From: Limiplasma sp036645955
GTDB lineage: Bacteria > Bacillota > Clostridia > Christensenellales > Aristaeellaceae
Assembly (NCBI GenBank): GCA_036645955.1
Contig: JAVXND010000002.1
Location: forward strand, 1-64,000
DNA length: 64,000 nucleotides
Reading direction: 5' to 3'
Shown here: one piece after another, positions 50,556 to 58,241 of the stretch
How the letters are laid out: the number at the start of each line of letters is the position of its first letter
Position numbering within the stretch: position 1 is the stretch's first letter
Program-made: the position numbers and the translations under genes
The notes under the pieces: generated by a model
What the model was told of the DNA's origin: nothing
Database searches by the model: none
Seen by the model: only the letters and a program-made list of their open reading frames with translations

Positions 50556-51215
50556 ATTCGTGCTTTAAAGGGAATATCTGCACCTGTGCTGTCTGAAACG
50601 CTCCAAGCGGGCGAGGAACTGCAAGCTGTAGCACAAGCCGCATTGGAAGCGGATGGGGACGTATTTGGTTTCCGTTTTTCACAGGATCAACTGGAAGAGC
50701 TTACCGGAACCTTGCTCGAATTTTCGGGCTGTGTGTTTGAACATTGTATTTTTGAGCCGCAGAGCGTGAAGCGCATCAGCTTTGTAGATTGTGTATTTCA
50801 AAAATGTGAGCTTAGCAACGCTAAATTTGACAATGCTACTTTTCAGCGCACTTATTTTGACAATTGCCGCATGACGGGCGTAGAGTTTACCCGCGGCACC
50901 ATGATGAACGTTGCTTTTGTGGAGTGCATGCTGGACTATTTGTCTGTAGCTGAAACCAAGCTGGATCGCGTGAGCTTTTCCGATTGCCGCATGCGGCAAA
51001 GCCTTTGGTCAAGCGTCAAGCTTCAAAAAGCAACCTTTCAAAACGCGGATTTGATTCAAACACAGTGGATGCGGACAAGCCTTGCGGGTCTTGACATGAC
51101 AAGCTGTGAAATAGAGGGCTGGACCATTGATTTGTTTGATTTAAGAGGCCTTACTGTAACGGCGGTACAGGCGGTGCAATTGAGCGGTTTGCTGGGCATT
51201 GTGATTGCCCCGTAG
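50556..51215 (+). CDS. Pentapeptide-repeat protein
   Basis: About 219 residues. An N-terminal region is followed by about 100 residues of A(D/N)LxX-like repeats (FSGCVFEHCIFEPQ, ISFVDCVFQKCELSNAKFDN, VSFSDCRMRQSLW), predicting a right-handed beta-helix. The function is unknown. The first usual start codon is GTG at 50586, poorly placed for a ribosome site. AGGGAGAGG at 50541-50549 is 6 bases before an in-frame ATT at 50556, and residues from there (RALKGISAPVL) look like family sequence. I therefore propose an AUU start, with GTG 50586 as the alternative. Confidence 0.75.
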   Translation: MRALKGISAPVLSETLQAGEELQAVAQAALEADGDVFGFRFSQDQLEELTGTLLEFSGCVFEHCIFEPQSVKRISFVDCVFQKCELSNAKFDNATFQRTYFDNCRMTGVEFTRGTMMNVAFVECMLDYLSVAETKLDRVSFSDCRMRQSLWSSVKLQKATFQNADLIQTQWMRTSLAGLDMTSCEIEGWTIDLFDLRGLTVTAVQAVQLSGLLGIVIAP

Positions 51216-51219
51216 AGGC

Positions 51220-52965
51220 TTAACGGCTTGCGTCGTTGCTAATGCTTGAAATATCCTCAGGGGACAGCCCAATCAACAGGGTTTGAAAATTGGTATAGGT
51301 TACAAAGCCCGCCACAGCGCTGGCGGCTTTTTTGACGTATTTGCGCTTGGTATAATCCACTGGCTGTGACGGATGATTTCGACCCTTGCTGTAATAGGCC
51401 GCGAGCTTGGCGGCGTAAAGCAAAGCGTCATCCGTTGGTTCAGTCTCGGTGCGGATAATGACATGCGAGCCTGGAATGCCCTGCGCGTGCAGCCATGTTT
51501 CGTTGCCCCTTGCGTGCAAGGTGAGCCGGTCGTTTTGGAGGGCGTTTTTACCCACTTCAATTTCTGTGCCATCGGGAGCCAAAAAGCGATAGGGCTTGCC
51601 CTCCAACAGCTTCTTTTTTTTGCGCAAAGTGGGATCGGGACGCAGAAAACCGCCTTCGGTCAGCACATAACGAATTTCAGCCATATCGGTTGTGGTTTCG
51701 CACTTGTCCAAATCCTCCAGAGCGTTTTCAAGCAACAGCAGGTCGCTTTCGATGGTTTGCAGCTGTTCGCGGGCGTATTGCTCGGCGGTTTTGGCCTTGC
51801 GATATTTTTTATAATAGCTTTGCGCGTTTTGGGCGGGCGTTTTAAGGGTGGAAATGGGGATTTGCACCATGGGGCAATCGTCAACATAATAGTTTTGCAC
51901 AGAAACACTGTCTTGCCCCTTGCGGATGGTGTGGAGGCTGGCGGTAAGCAGATCGCCAAAAATGCGATCCTGATCAGCCTTTTCGCCTTGCAGCAGTGCA
52001 TCCATCATAATGCCTTTTTTCTTTTCGGTGCGCTCCAAAGCGCTTTTGATATGCTTTTGAAGTCCGGCATTCTTTTGCTGCATGCGCAGGCGCAAATCAC
52101 GACCCAAATAAAACTCGTCCATGGCGGCGCTCAGGCTGGGCATGGGTTGTTGCTTTTGCGCTTGAAAAGTAAGGTAGGGAAAAGGAAAAAAATCGATGGC
52201 TAAACCCGTGTCGTCAAAAAGCGTAACAGGGGCGGCTTTGTTATTTAAACCTTTGAAAAAATCTGCCAATTTTGCGGCCACAGGTGCCATGCTCAGCTCA
52301 TTGATGGGCGTGGCAGAAGCGATGCCTATTTGAGCACAAACTTCCTTTGCACATAGGCTTGCCATGCCAGCCACACATTCAGCCAGACCTTTTGAAAGTG
52401 AAGCGGGCAGTGCGGTGAGGCGTGTGAAAAGGGAAGCTTCGCACAGCTCCTTGGGCGTGAGCTTATCGTGCTGGGGCGGCAAGCAGTATTCAACCCCCGG
52501 CAAAACGGTGCGAACGCGGCTCATTTCACTGTTTACATGCCTGATGGAATCCAAAACAATGCCCTGCTCATTTGTTAAAATGAGGTTGCTATAGCGTCCC
52601 ATCAGCTCAAGATAGAGCGTTTTTTGCACATGATCACTTAAATCGCCGATGCAGTCAAAAACAATGGCTAAAATACGGTCGCCGTTCACTTGATAAAGAT
52701 CCACAATGCGTGCGCCCAGCAAATGCTTGCGCATCAGCATGCAAAACATGGGCGGTTCAGAGGGGTTTTCGTAGCTTTGGGCGGTAAGCTGCACACGCGC
52801 TTGACCCGCGTTTGCGCTCAAAAGCAGCTTATGATTGCCGCCGCTGCGAACAAGGATCAGCAGAGCGTCACGTTCTGGTTGATTGATCTTATCAACCCGC
52901 CCACCCAGCAATGTATCGTGCAGCTCTTTGCTCAAAAATGAGAGGGTAAAGCCATCCATAGGCAT
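51220..52965 (-). CDS. rqcH: Rqc2/RqcH NFACT-family ribosome quality control protein
   Basis: This 581-residue protein (often annotated fibronectin-binding protein FbpA) has the NFACT layout: N-terminal NFACT-N domain (MDGFTLSFLSKEL), a long helical coiled-coil middle and NFACT-R at the C-terminus (ETWLHAQGIPGSHVIIRT). An Asp-Arg pair (D96-R97, NGDRILAI) matches residues needed for Ala-tail synthesis. RqcH binds stalled 50S subunits and adds alanine tails that mark peptides for degradation. The start has GGGAGG 9 bases upstream. It ends 4 bases from the convergent pentapeptide gene. Confidence 0.94.
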   Translation of the reverse strand: MPMDGFTLSFLSKELHDTLLGGRVDKINQPERDALLILVRSGGNHKLLLSANAGQARVQLTAQSYENPSEPPMFCMLMRKHLLGARIVDLYQVNGDRILAIVFDCIGDLSDHVQKTLYLELMGRYSNLILTNEQGIVLDSIRHVNSEMSRVRTVLPGVEYCLPPQHDKLTPKELCEASLFTRLTALPASLSKGLAECVAGMASLCAKEVCAQIGIASATPINELSMAPVAAKLADFFKGLNNKAAPVTLFDDTGLAIDFFPFPYLTFQAQKQQPMPSLSAAMDEFYLGRDLRLRMQQKNAGLQKHIKSALERTEKKKGIMMDALLQGEKADQDRIFGDLLTASLHTIRKGQDSVSVQNYYVDDCPMVQIPISTLKTPAQNAQSYYKKYRKAKTAEQYAREQLQTIESDLLLLENALEDLDKCETTTDMAEIRYVLTEGGFLRPDPTLRKKKKLLEGKPYRFLAPDGTEIEVGKNALQNDRLTLHARGNETWLHAQGIPGSHVIIRTETEPTDDALLYAAKLAAYYSKGRNHPSQPVDYTKRKYVKKAASAVAGFVTYTNFQTLLIGLSPEDISSISNDASR

Positions 52966-53027
52966 AATGCATTTCCTCCCTACGCGCGGCTTTGCCTCGC
53001 GTTGCTCACAGGCGTTTGATGGCGTTA

Positions 53028-53056
53028 ATCATAGCACAAGAAAGAAAAAAGCGCAA
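53028..53056 (-). promoter_or_regulatory. Promoter of rqcH
   Basis: On the minus strand TTGCGC (53051-53056), 17 bases, TATGAT (53028-53033). Confidence 0.6.
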
Positions 53057-53134
53057 TGAAGCCGCTGAATCGGCATGGAACGCAAGCTTCCATCATACAT
53101 TGAGAATGCAATCGACAGCTGAGGAGAGGATACA

Positions 53135-54157
53135 ATGAAAATCAAACGAGCCGATATCGAACGAATTCTCATTTTGTGCGCGGCGGTGCTCGTGGTGGTG
53201 CTTGCGCTACAAGGCAATGAGCAAACCACCTCGCAGGTGCTGGTGGAGCAGGGCGAGGTGCCCACGGAACAAACCATGGCAAAGGAGCAGGGGGAAACGG
53301 TGCCTACAGTGGTGTTTTATCAGGATGGAGATGGTTACTTAGTACCTGTGACGCGTCAAGTGGCAAAAACGGACGGCATTGCCAAGGCAACCTTAGCTTT
53401 GATGGTCAAAAACAGTGAAAATGATATGCAAGCCGCGCGTTTAGGCCTGCGTACAGTCATTCCTGAGGGCACCAAATTCGACATTGCCATAAAGGATGGA
53501 CGCGCCAATGTCAACGTAAGCAAAGAAGCGCTGGATTGCGCAACCGCGGAGCAGGAAACGCTGATGGTGGATGCCATCACCAATGCCATGACCTGCTTTA
53601 GCACAGTAGAGGAAGTCACCCTTGAATTTGATGGGCAAAAGCGAAGCAAGCTTACCTATGGCACCGATGTGAGCGGCGCGTTTGCGGGCGGAAACTTAAA
53701 CCTTGAAAGTGTGGAAACATTTTCAGCTGACAGCAATCTGGTTCAGCTGTATTTCCCCTCCCAAACGGGCAGGATGCTTGTGCCCATCACCCGTTCTGTG
53801 TTTAGCAATGCGGACCCCAGCACAGCCATGCTGGAGCTTGCGAAAGGGCCAAGGGGGGATAGCGGGCTAGAGCGGGCATTGCCTGAAAACTGCGGCATCA
53901 AGGATGTCAGCATGAAAAACGGCGTGGTTACCGTGAACTTTTCAAAGGAGTTTAAGCAGACCCTTGAGGCAACGGATGGCGGAAAGCAAGCGGTGCGTGC
54001 GATTCTCTTTACCTGTTCGCAGTTTCCAGGCGTGAAAAAGGTAGAGGTGCTGGTGGATGGCACAAAGCTTTCGGCAGAGCCTGAAACGGCTTCCACTTTT
54101 GTAAACGTTGAAGAAGAAGTGATTGCGCAATACCCCGGTGTGGTGGAAATGGATTAA
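53135..54157 (+). CDS. gerM: GerM-like protein with two GerMN domains
   Basis: The 340-residue protein has an N-terminal membrane segment (ILILCAAVLVVVLALQG) and two GerMN domains (about 80-185 and 215-325). Their repeated motifs are VPVTRQVAKTDGIAKATLALMV and VPITRSVFSNADPSTAMLELA. In B. subtilis GerM supports engulfment, germination and SpoIIIA-SpoIIQ channel assembly. The order gerM-rph-rdgB-ysnB is the Bacillus order, which supports the name. GAGGAGAGG precedes the ATG. No lipobox is seen, whereas Bacillus GerM is a lipoprotein. Confidence 0.88.
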   Translation: MKIKRADIERILILCAAVLVVVLALQGNEQTTSQVLVEQGEVPTEQTMAKEQGETVPTVVFYQDGDGYLVPVTRQVAKTDGIAKATLALMVKNSENDMQAARLGLRTVIPEGTKFDIAIKDGRANVNVSKEALDCATAEQETLMVDAITNAMTCFSTVEEVTLEFDGQKRSKLTYGTDVSGAFAGGNLNLESVETFSADSNLVQLYFPSQTGRMLVPITRSVFSNADPSTAMLELAKGPRGDSGLERALPENCGIKDVSMKNGVVTVNFSKEFKQTLEATDGGKQAVRAILFTCSQFPGVKKVEVLVDGTKLSAEPETASTFVNVEEEVIAQYPGVVEMD

Positions 54158-54167
54158 CAATCAAAAC

Positions 54168-54196
54168 TGGACAATGGTTAACAATCACTGTATAAT
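54168..54196 (+). promoter_or_regulatory. Promoter of rph-rdgB
   Basis: TGGACA (54168-54173), 17 bases, perfect TATAAT (54191-54196). Transcription would start near 54203, at the first base of the hairpin that follows. Confidence 0.75.
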
Positions 54197-54203
54197 CAAC
54201 ACA

Positions 54204-54248
54204 ATGGCAAAGGGGCGTGCAAGTAAAACTGCCATGCCCCTTTGCCAT
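54204..54248 (+). terminator. Hairpin at the 5' end of the rph-rdgB transcript (attenuator or gerM terminator)
   Basis: A 16-bp stem with one G-U pair (54204-54219/54233-54248, ATGGCAAAGGGGCGTG and partner) has a 13-base loop and is followed by ATTTTG. It lies after gerM and after the rph promoter, so it may terminate gerM transcripts, attenuate rph, or protect the 5' end. Confidence 0.6.
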
Positions 54249-54282
54249 ATTTTGATTGAAACAGAAGCGAGGAACAACAGAT

Positions 54283-55596
54283 ATGCAGCGTCAAGATAAC
54301 CGAAAGCCTACCATGCCGCGCCCATGCCAAATACAGATTGATTTTGTGGGAACCGCAGATGGCAGCTGCTTGATTGCAACTGGCAAAACACGCGTGATTT
54401 GTACTGCGAGTGTTGAGGAAGGCGTTCCGCCTTTTTTACGCGGTGCGGGCAAAGGCTGGGTTACGGCAGAATATGCTATGCTGCCCGCCTCTACAGGTAA
54501 GCGCAAGGCGAGGGACGGCATCAAAAAGGATGGACGAAGTGTGGAAATTCAACGCCTGATCGGCCGTGCCCTGCGCCAAGCGGTGGACATGCAAAAATTG
54601 GGCGAGCGAACCATCACGCTGGATTGTGATGTGCTTGAAGCCGACGGCGGCACGCGCACAGCATCCATCACAGGGGCTTTTGTAGCGCTGGTGCTTGCGG
54701 TGGACAAGCTTATGAAAAATGGCCGAATCGAAGAAAACCCGATTGTTTCTCAAATAGCGGCAATCAGCGCGGGGATTGTAGGGGACACCCCCATGCTTGA
54801 TTTGTGCTACGTGGAAGACAGCAACGCTCAAGCTGATATGAACTTTGTAATGAACCAACGCGGCGAATTTATTGAATTGCAGGGCACTGGCGAAGGGCGC
54901 GCCTTTACCAACCGCGAGCTTGCCACCTTGCTAAACCAAGGCCGCCTTGGTGTGCGGGAGCTCATGCGGCGGCAACGCAACGCATTATCGGGGCGCGGCG
55001 ATTGGCTGTTGCCGCCCCAGCGCTTGGTTGTGGCCAGCGGAAACGCACACAAGCTCAAGGAGCTTTCGGAAATTTTTGGCGGCACCTATGAGCTGATTTC
55101 CATGAAGGAAGCGGGCTTTGAGGATGAGGTTGACGAAACGGGCGCTACCTTCAGCGAAAACGCCGTATTGAAAGCCGAAGCGGTGATGAAACAAACGGGC
55201 TTGCCCACCCTTGCGGATGACAGCGGGCTTAGCGTAGATGCGCTTGACGGCGCGCCTGGCGTGCGAAGCGCAAGGTATGCAGGGGATCATGGAAATGATC
55301 AAGCAAACAATCTTTTGCTGCTTCAAAATATGGCGGAGATCAAAAACCGCGCCTGCCGTTTTGTGTGCGCCATGGCTTTGGCGCTGCCGGGAGAAGAAAC
55401 GCGCACAGTGGCGGGGGAGTGTCCAGGTGAATTGCTCTATGAGCACGCAGGTGAAAGCGGTTTTGGATATGACCCGCTGTTTCGCTATGAAAATGGAAAA
55501 ACCTTTGGGGAAATGAGTGAAAAACAAAAAAATGCCGTGAGCCACCGCGCCCGTGCGGCTGAAAAAATGAAACGGCTGCTTGCGGAGGTCTTATGA
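54283..55596 (+). CDS. RNase PH - XTP/dITP diphosphatase fusion
   Basis: The 437-residue protein joins two enzymes. Residues 1-240 are RNase PH (IDFVGTADGSCLIATG, ASVEEGVPPFLRGAGKGWV, EIQRLIGRALRQ, DVLEADGGTRTASITGAF, FIELQGTGE), the phosphorolytic 3' exonuclease of tRNA maturation. Residues 247-437 are RdgB/Ham1 (RLVVASGNAHKLKEL, LADDSGLSVDAL, GARSARYAG-like GVRSARYAGD, SGFGYDPLF, SHRARA), which hydrolyses XTP and dITP. In Bacillus these are separate adjacent genes rph and ysnA; fusion keeps that order. The ATG at 54283 follows GAGGAA. Confidence 0.93.
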   Translation: MQRQDNRKPTMPRPCQIQIDFVGTADGSCLIATGKTRVICTASVEEGVPPFLRGAGKGWVTAEYAMLPASTGKRKARDGIKKDGRSVEIQRLIGRALRQAVDMQKLGERTITLDCDVLEADGGTRTASITGAFVALVLAVDKLMKNGRIEENPIVSQIAAISAGIVGDTPMLDLCYVEDSNAQADMNFVMNQRGEFIELQGTGEGRAFTNRELATLLNQGRLGVRELMRRQRNALSGRGDWLLPPQRLVVASGNAHKLKELSEIFGGTYELISMKEAGFEDEVDETGATFSENAVLKAEAVMKQTGLPTLADDSGLSVDALDGAPGVRSARYAGDHGNDQANNLLLLQNMAEIKNRACRFVCAMALALPGEETRTVAGECPGELLYEHAGESGFGYDPLFRYENGKTFGEMSEKQKNAVSHRARAAEKMKRLLAEVL

Positions 55597-56105
55597 GTAC
55601 AAAGCGCATCATTGCTTGCTCTGATTCCCATGGGTTTGAAAGCCGCCTACGTTCGGCATTGAACCTTGCACAGCAGAGAGGAAAAATAGATACGTTTGTT
55701 TTTTTAGGTGATGGCATTTCTGATTTTGAAGCGATCAAGCTTGATGCACAAATGCAAAACCCCAATATACAGATGCTTGCGGTGCGCGGCAATTGCGACC
55801 TTAGCTTTTCGGTGCCAAATTCGCAGCTACTGACCGTGAACGGCGTAACCATTTACGCCTGCCATGGCCATGAATGGCATGTAAAATATGAGCTGAACAC
55901 GCTTTGCTATGCCGCGCGGGAGCAAGGCGCACAGGTTGTGCTCTATGGGCATACGCATGTGAGCCATTTGGATATGCAAAATGGGCTTTATATGATTAAT
56001 CCAGGCACAGTTTGCAATTTTGCAGCGGATGCGGTAGCCTATGCGGATATTCGCGTGGATGACAGCGGTGTGATCAAAGCGGATTTGATTCGCTGGGATT
56101 CCTGA
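55593..56105 (+). CDS. YfcE/MJ0936-type metallophosphoesterase
   Basis: The 170-residue protein has calcineurin-like metal motifs: ACSDSHG at the N-terminus (Asp and His ligands), FLGDGISDFE, VRGNCD, CHGHEW and YGHTH. It corresponds to YsnB of the Bacillus gerM-rph-ysnA-ysnB cluster. Family members cleave phosphodiesters in vitro; the natural substrate is unknown. It overlaps the fusion gene by 4 bases (ATGA), so translation is coupled. Confidence 0.92.
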   Translation: MSTKRIIACSDSHGFESRLRSALNLAQQRGKIDTFVFLGDGISDFEAIKLDAQMQNPNIQMLAVRGNCDLSFSVPNSQLLTVNGVTIYACHGHEWHVKYELNTLCYAAREQGAQVVLYGHTHVSHLDMQNGLYMINPGTVCNFAADAVAYADIRVDDSGVIKADLIRWDS

Positions 56106-56142
56106 ATTTTCGAAAATAATGCCGTAATATTTCTGAAACCCA

Positions 56143-56171
56143 TTGACACCTTAACAGAAAAGTGATATTCT
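56143..56171 (+). promoter_or_regulatory. Promoter of the isc operon
   Basis: Perfect TTGACA (56143-56148), 17 bases, TATTCT (56166-56171). It is immediately followed by a 16-bp inverted repeat. Confidence 0.8.
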
Positions 56172-56211
56172 TCATTCGATACCCGATGAAAACACTCGGG
56201 TATCGAATGAA
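56171..56211 (+). promoter_or_regulatory. 16-bp perfect inverted repeat at the isc transcription start
   Basis: Arms TTCATTCGATACCCGA (56171-56186) and its exact complement (56196-56211) flank a 9-base spacer. The element spans the predicted start point (about 56178) and ends at the ribosome site AGGGAG (56211-56216). It could be a DNA operator, for instance for IscR itself, or an RNA hairpin beside the ribosome site. Confidence 0.7.
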
Positions 56212-56221
56212 GGGAGCCTGC

Positions 56222-56668
56222 ATGAAGCTATCAACACGCGGTAAATATGGGCTTTACGCCATGTTCGATCTTGCCAAGCACGCAGGGGAAGGGCCTCGCG
56301 CATTGCAAAGCATTGCCGCAACGGGCGTTCCAAAGCAATATTTGGAACAACTTTTGGGCAACCTGCGCCGTGCGGGTTTGGTGAGCACTGTGCGCGGTGC
56401 ACAAGGCGGGTACCTCATTACCAGACCCACGAATGAAATTTCTCTGCTCAACATTATCGATGCGGTAGAAGGCCCCATTGAACTGAGCGAATGTACCTCC
56501 GACGAGCATACCTGCGAGCGCTCATGCGGCTGTCCCGTTCGTTGGGTGTGGCAGCAGGTAACCGATTCCATCAATGCCGAGCTTGACAAAATCAAGCTCT
56601 CCGATATGCTGATTCAACCATGCGAAAGCGAGGAAAGGACCCATGAAAAAGATCATTTACATGGATAA
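56222..56668 (+). CDS. iscR: Rrf2-family regulator, IscR-like
   Basis: The 148-residue protein starts KLSTRGKYGLYAMFDLA and has the Rrf2 winged helix (IAATGVPKQYLEQLLGNLRRAGLV, RGAQGGYLI). Four cysteines, C91, C98, C102 and C104, lie where IscR carries its Fe-S ligands. It probably senses Fe-S status and controls its own operon through the palindrome at the transcription start. The ATG at 56222 follows AGGGAG. Its 3' end overlaps iscS by 26 bases. Confidence 0.92.
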   Translation: MKLSTRGKYGLYAMFDLAKHAGEGPRALQSIAATGVPKQYLEQLLGNLRRAGLVSTVRGAQGGYLITRPTNEISLLNIIDAVEGPIELSECTSDEHTCERSCGCPVRWVWQQVTDSINAELDKIKLSDMLIQPCESEERTHEKDHLHG

Positions 56669-57812
56669 TGCGGCCACAACCGCTGTACGCCCCGAGGTGC
56701 TTGAAACCATGATGCCATATTTTACACAGTATTATGGCAACCCAAGCTCTATACACAGCGTAGGGCGGGATGCACGCCGAGCAGTGGAAAATGCACGTCG
56801 GCAAGTGGCTTTGGCCATTGGTGCGGATGCACGCGAAATTTACTTTACCGCAGGCGGCAGTGAAAGCGATAACTGGGCCATTCGCTGTGCTACCGCCGCC
56901 CTTGCAAACAAGGGCAAGCATATTATCACCAGCGCCGTTGAGCACCATGCGGTTTTACATACCTGTGCGATGCTTGAAAAGCAAGGCTATCGCATAACCT
57001 ATCTGCCTGTAGATGGGGAGGGGCTTGTTAAGCCGCAGGATGTTCGAAACGCCCTTTGCGATGATACCGTACTCATTACCATCATGGCGGCGAACAATGA
57101 AATTGGTACCCTACAGCCCATTGCTGAAATTGGCAAAATTGCCAAGGCGGCGGGTATTCTTTTCCATACAGACGCAGTGCAGGCCGTGGGAGCGGTTCCC
57201 ATTGATGTGAACGCTTTGCAGGTGGACATGCTCAGCCTTTCTGGTCATAAGTTTCATGCACCAAAGGGCGTTGGAGCACTATACATCCGCAAGGGCGTAA
57301 AAATCAAAAATTTGATTTACGGAGGCGCGCAGGAACGCGGCCTTCGCGCAGGCACAGAAAATGTTCCCGGAATTGTGGGACTGGGCAAAGCAATTGAGCT
57401 TGCCGTTTCAGAATTGCCTGAATATACACAGAAAATGACGCATCTGCGGGATCGCTTGATTGATGGTATATTGGCTGAAATCCCCAATGTACGCCTCAAC
57501 GGGCACCGTACCCTTCGTTTGCCTGCCAATGTGAATGTATCGGTGCGCTATGTGGAGGGCGAAGCATTGCTGATGCGCCTTGATTTGGCTGGCATAGAAG
57601 GCTCCAGCGGTTCGGCTTGCACCAGCGGGAGCTTGGACCCGTCTCATGTGCTGTTGGCCATTGGTCTGCCTCACGAAATAGCCCATGGCAGTTTAAGGCT
57701 ATCCCTTGGCACCGAAAACACGGATGAGGATGTGGACAAGGTGCTTGCGGAGCTGCCCAAAATTGTTGAAAACCTACGCGCAATGAGCCCGCTCAACCCT
57801 GTGAATGCCTAA
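56643..57812 (+). CDS. iscS: Cysteine desulfurase (NifS/IscS)
   Basis: The 389-residue PLP enzyme releases sulfur from cysteine for Fe-S assembly. MDNAATTAVRPEV begins the fold. K203 in LSGHKFHAPKG holds PLP, EHHAVLHTC supplies the conserved His, and C326 in GSACTSGSLDPS is the persulfide-forming cysteine. It lies between iscR and iscU and overlaps iscR, with a ribosome site AGGAAAGGA inside it. Confidence 0.96.
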   Translation: MKKIIYMDNAATTAVRPEVLETMMPYFTQYYGNPSSIHSVGRDARRAVENARRQVALAIGADAREIYFTAGGSESDNWAIRCATAALANKGKHIITSAVEHHAVLHTCAMLEKQGYRITYLPVDGEGLVKPQDVRNALCDDTVLITIMAANNEIGTLQPIAEIGKIAKAAGILFHTDAVQAVGAVPIDVNALQVDMLSLSGHKFHAPKGVGALYIRKGVKIKNLIYGGAQERGLRAGTENVPGIVGLGKAIELAVSELPEYTQKMTHLRDRLIDGILAEIPNVRLNGHRTLRLPANVNVSVRYVEGEALLMRLDLAGIEGSSGSACTSGSLDPSHVLLAIGLPHEIAHGSLRLSLGTENTDEDVDKVLAELPKIVENLRAMSPLNPVNA

Positions 57813-57849
57813 ATAACAAAACAGCCGCTTTTAAGGAGGATAACATTTT

Positions 57850-58230
57850 ATGTACAGCGAAAAAGTAATGGAACACTTTGAACATCCCCGCAATGTGGGC
57901 GAAATTCCAAATGCATCGGGTACAGGCACGGTTGGCAATGCCAAGTGCGGCGATATTATGAAAATGGATATCAAGGTGGAGAATAACATCATTACGGATG
58001 TGAAGTTTAAGACCTTCGGTTGCTGTGCCGCTATTGCCACCAGCAGCATGGCTACTGAAATGGTTATGGGGAAAAGCGTTGACGAAGCGCTTGAGCTTAC
58101 CAACAAAGCCGTTGCGGAAGCGCTGGATGGTCTGCCCCCTGTTAAAATGCACTGCTCATTGCTTGCCGAGGAGGCAATCCATGCGGCAGTGGAGGATTAT
58201 CAAAAAAAGCATGCCTCAGGGAATGCTTGA
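57850..58230 (+). CDS. iscU: Fe-S cluster scaffold protein IscU/NifU-like
   Basis: The 126-residue scaffold has all three cluster cysteines: C33 (NAKCGD), C58 (FKTFGCCAAIATSS) and C102 (VKMHCSLL), plus Asp35. It receives sulfur from the desulfurase encoded upstream. The C-terminal extension is short compared with NifU. An AAGGAGG ribosome site precedes the ATG. The conserved LPPVK chaperone-binding motif is present. Confidence 0.96.
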   Translation: MYSEKVMEHFEHPRNVGEIPNASGTGTVGNAKCGDIMKMDIKVENNIITDVKFKTFGCCAAIATSSMATEMVMGKSVDEALELTNKAVAEALDGLPPVKMHCSLLAEEAIHAAVEDYQKKHASGNA

Positions 58231-58241
58231 AAGGAAGGCCT

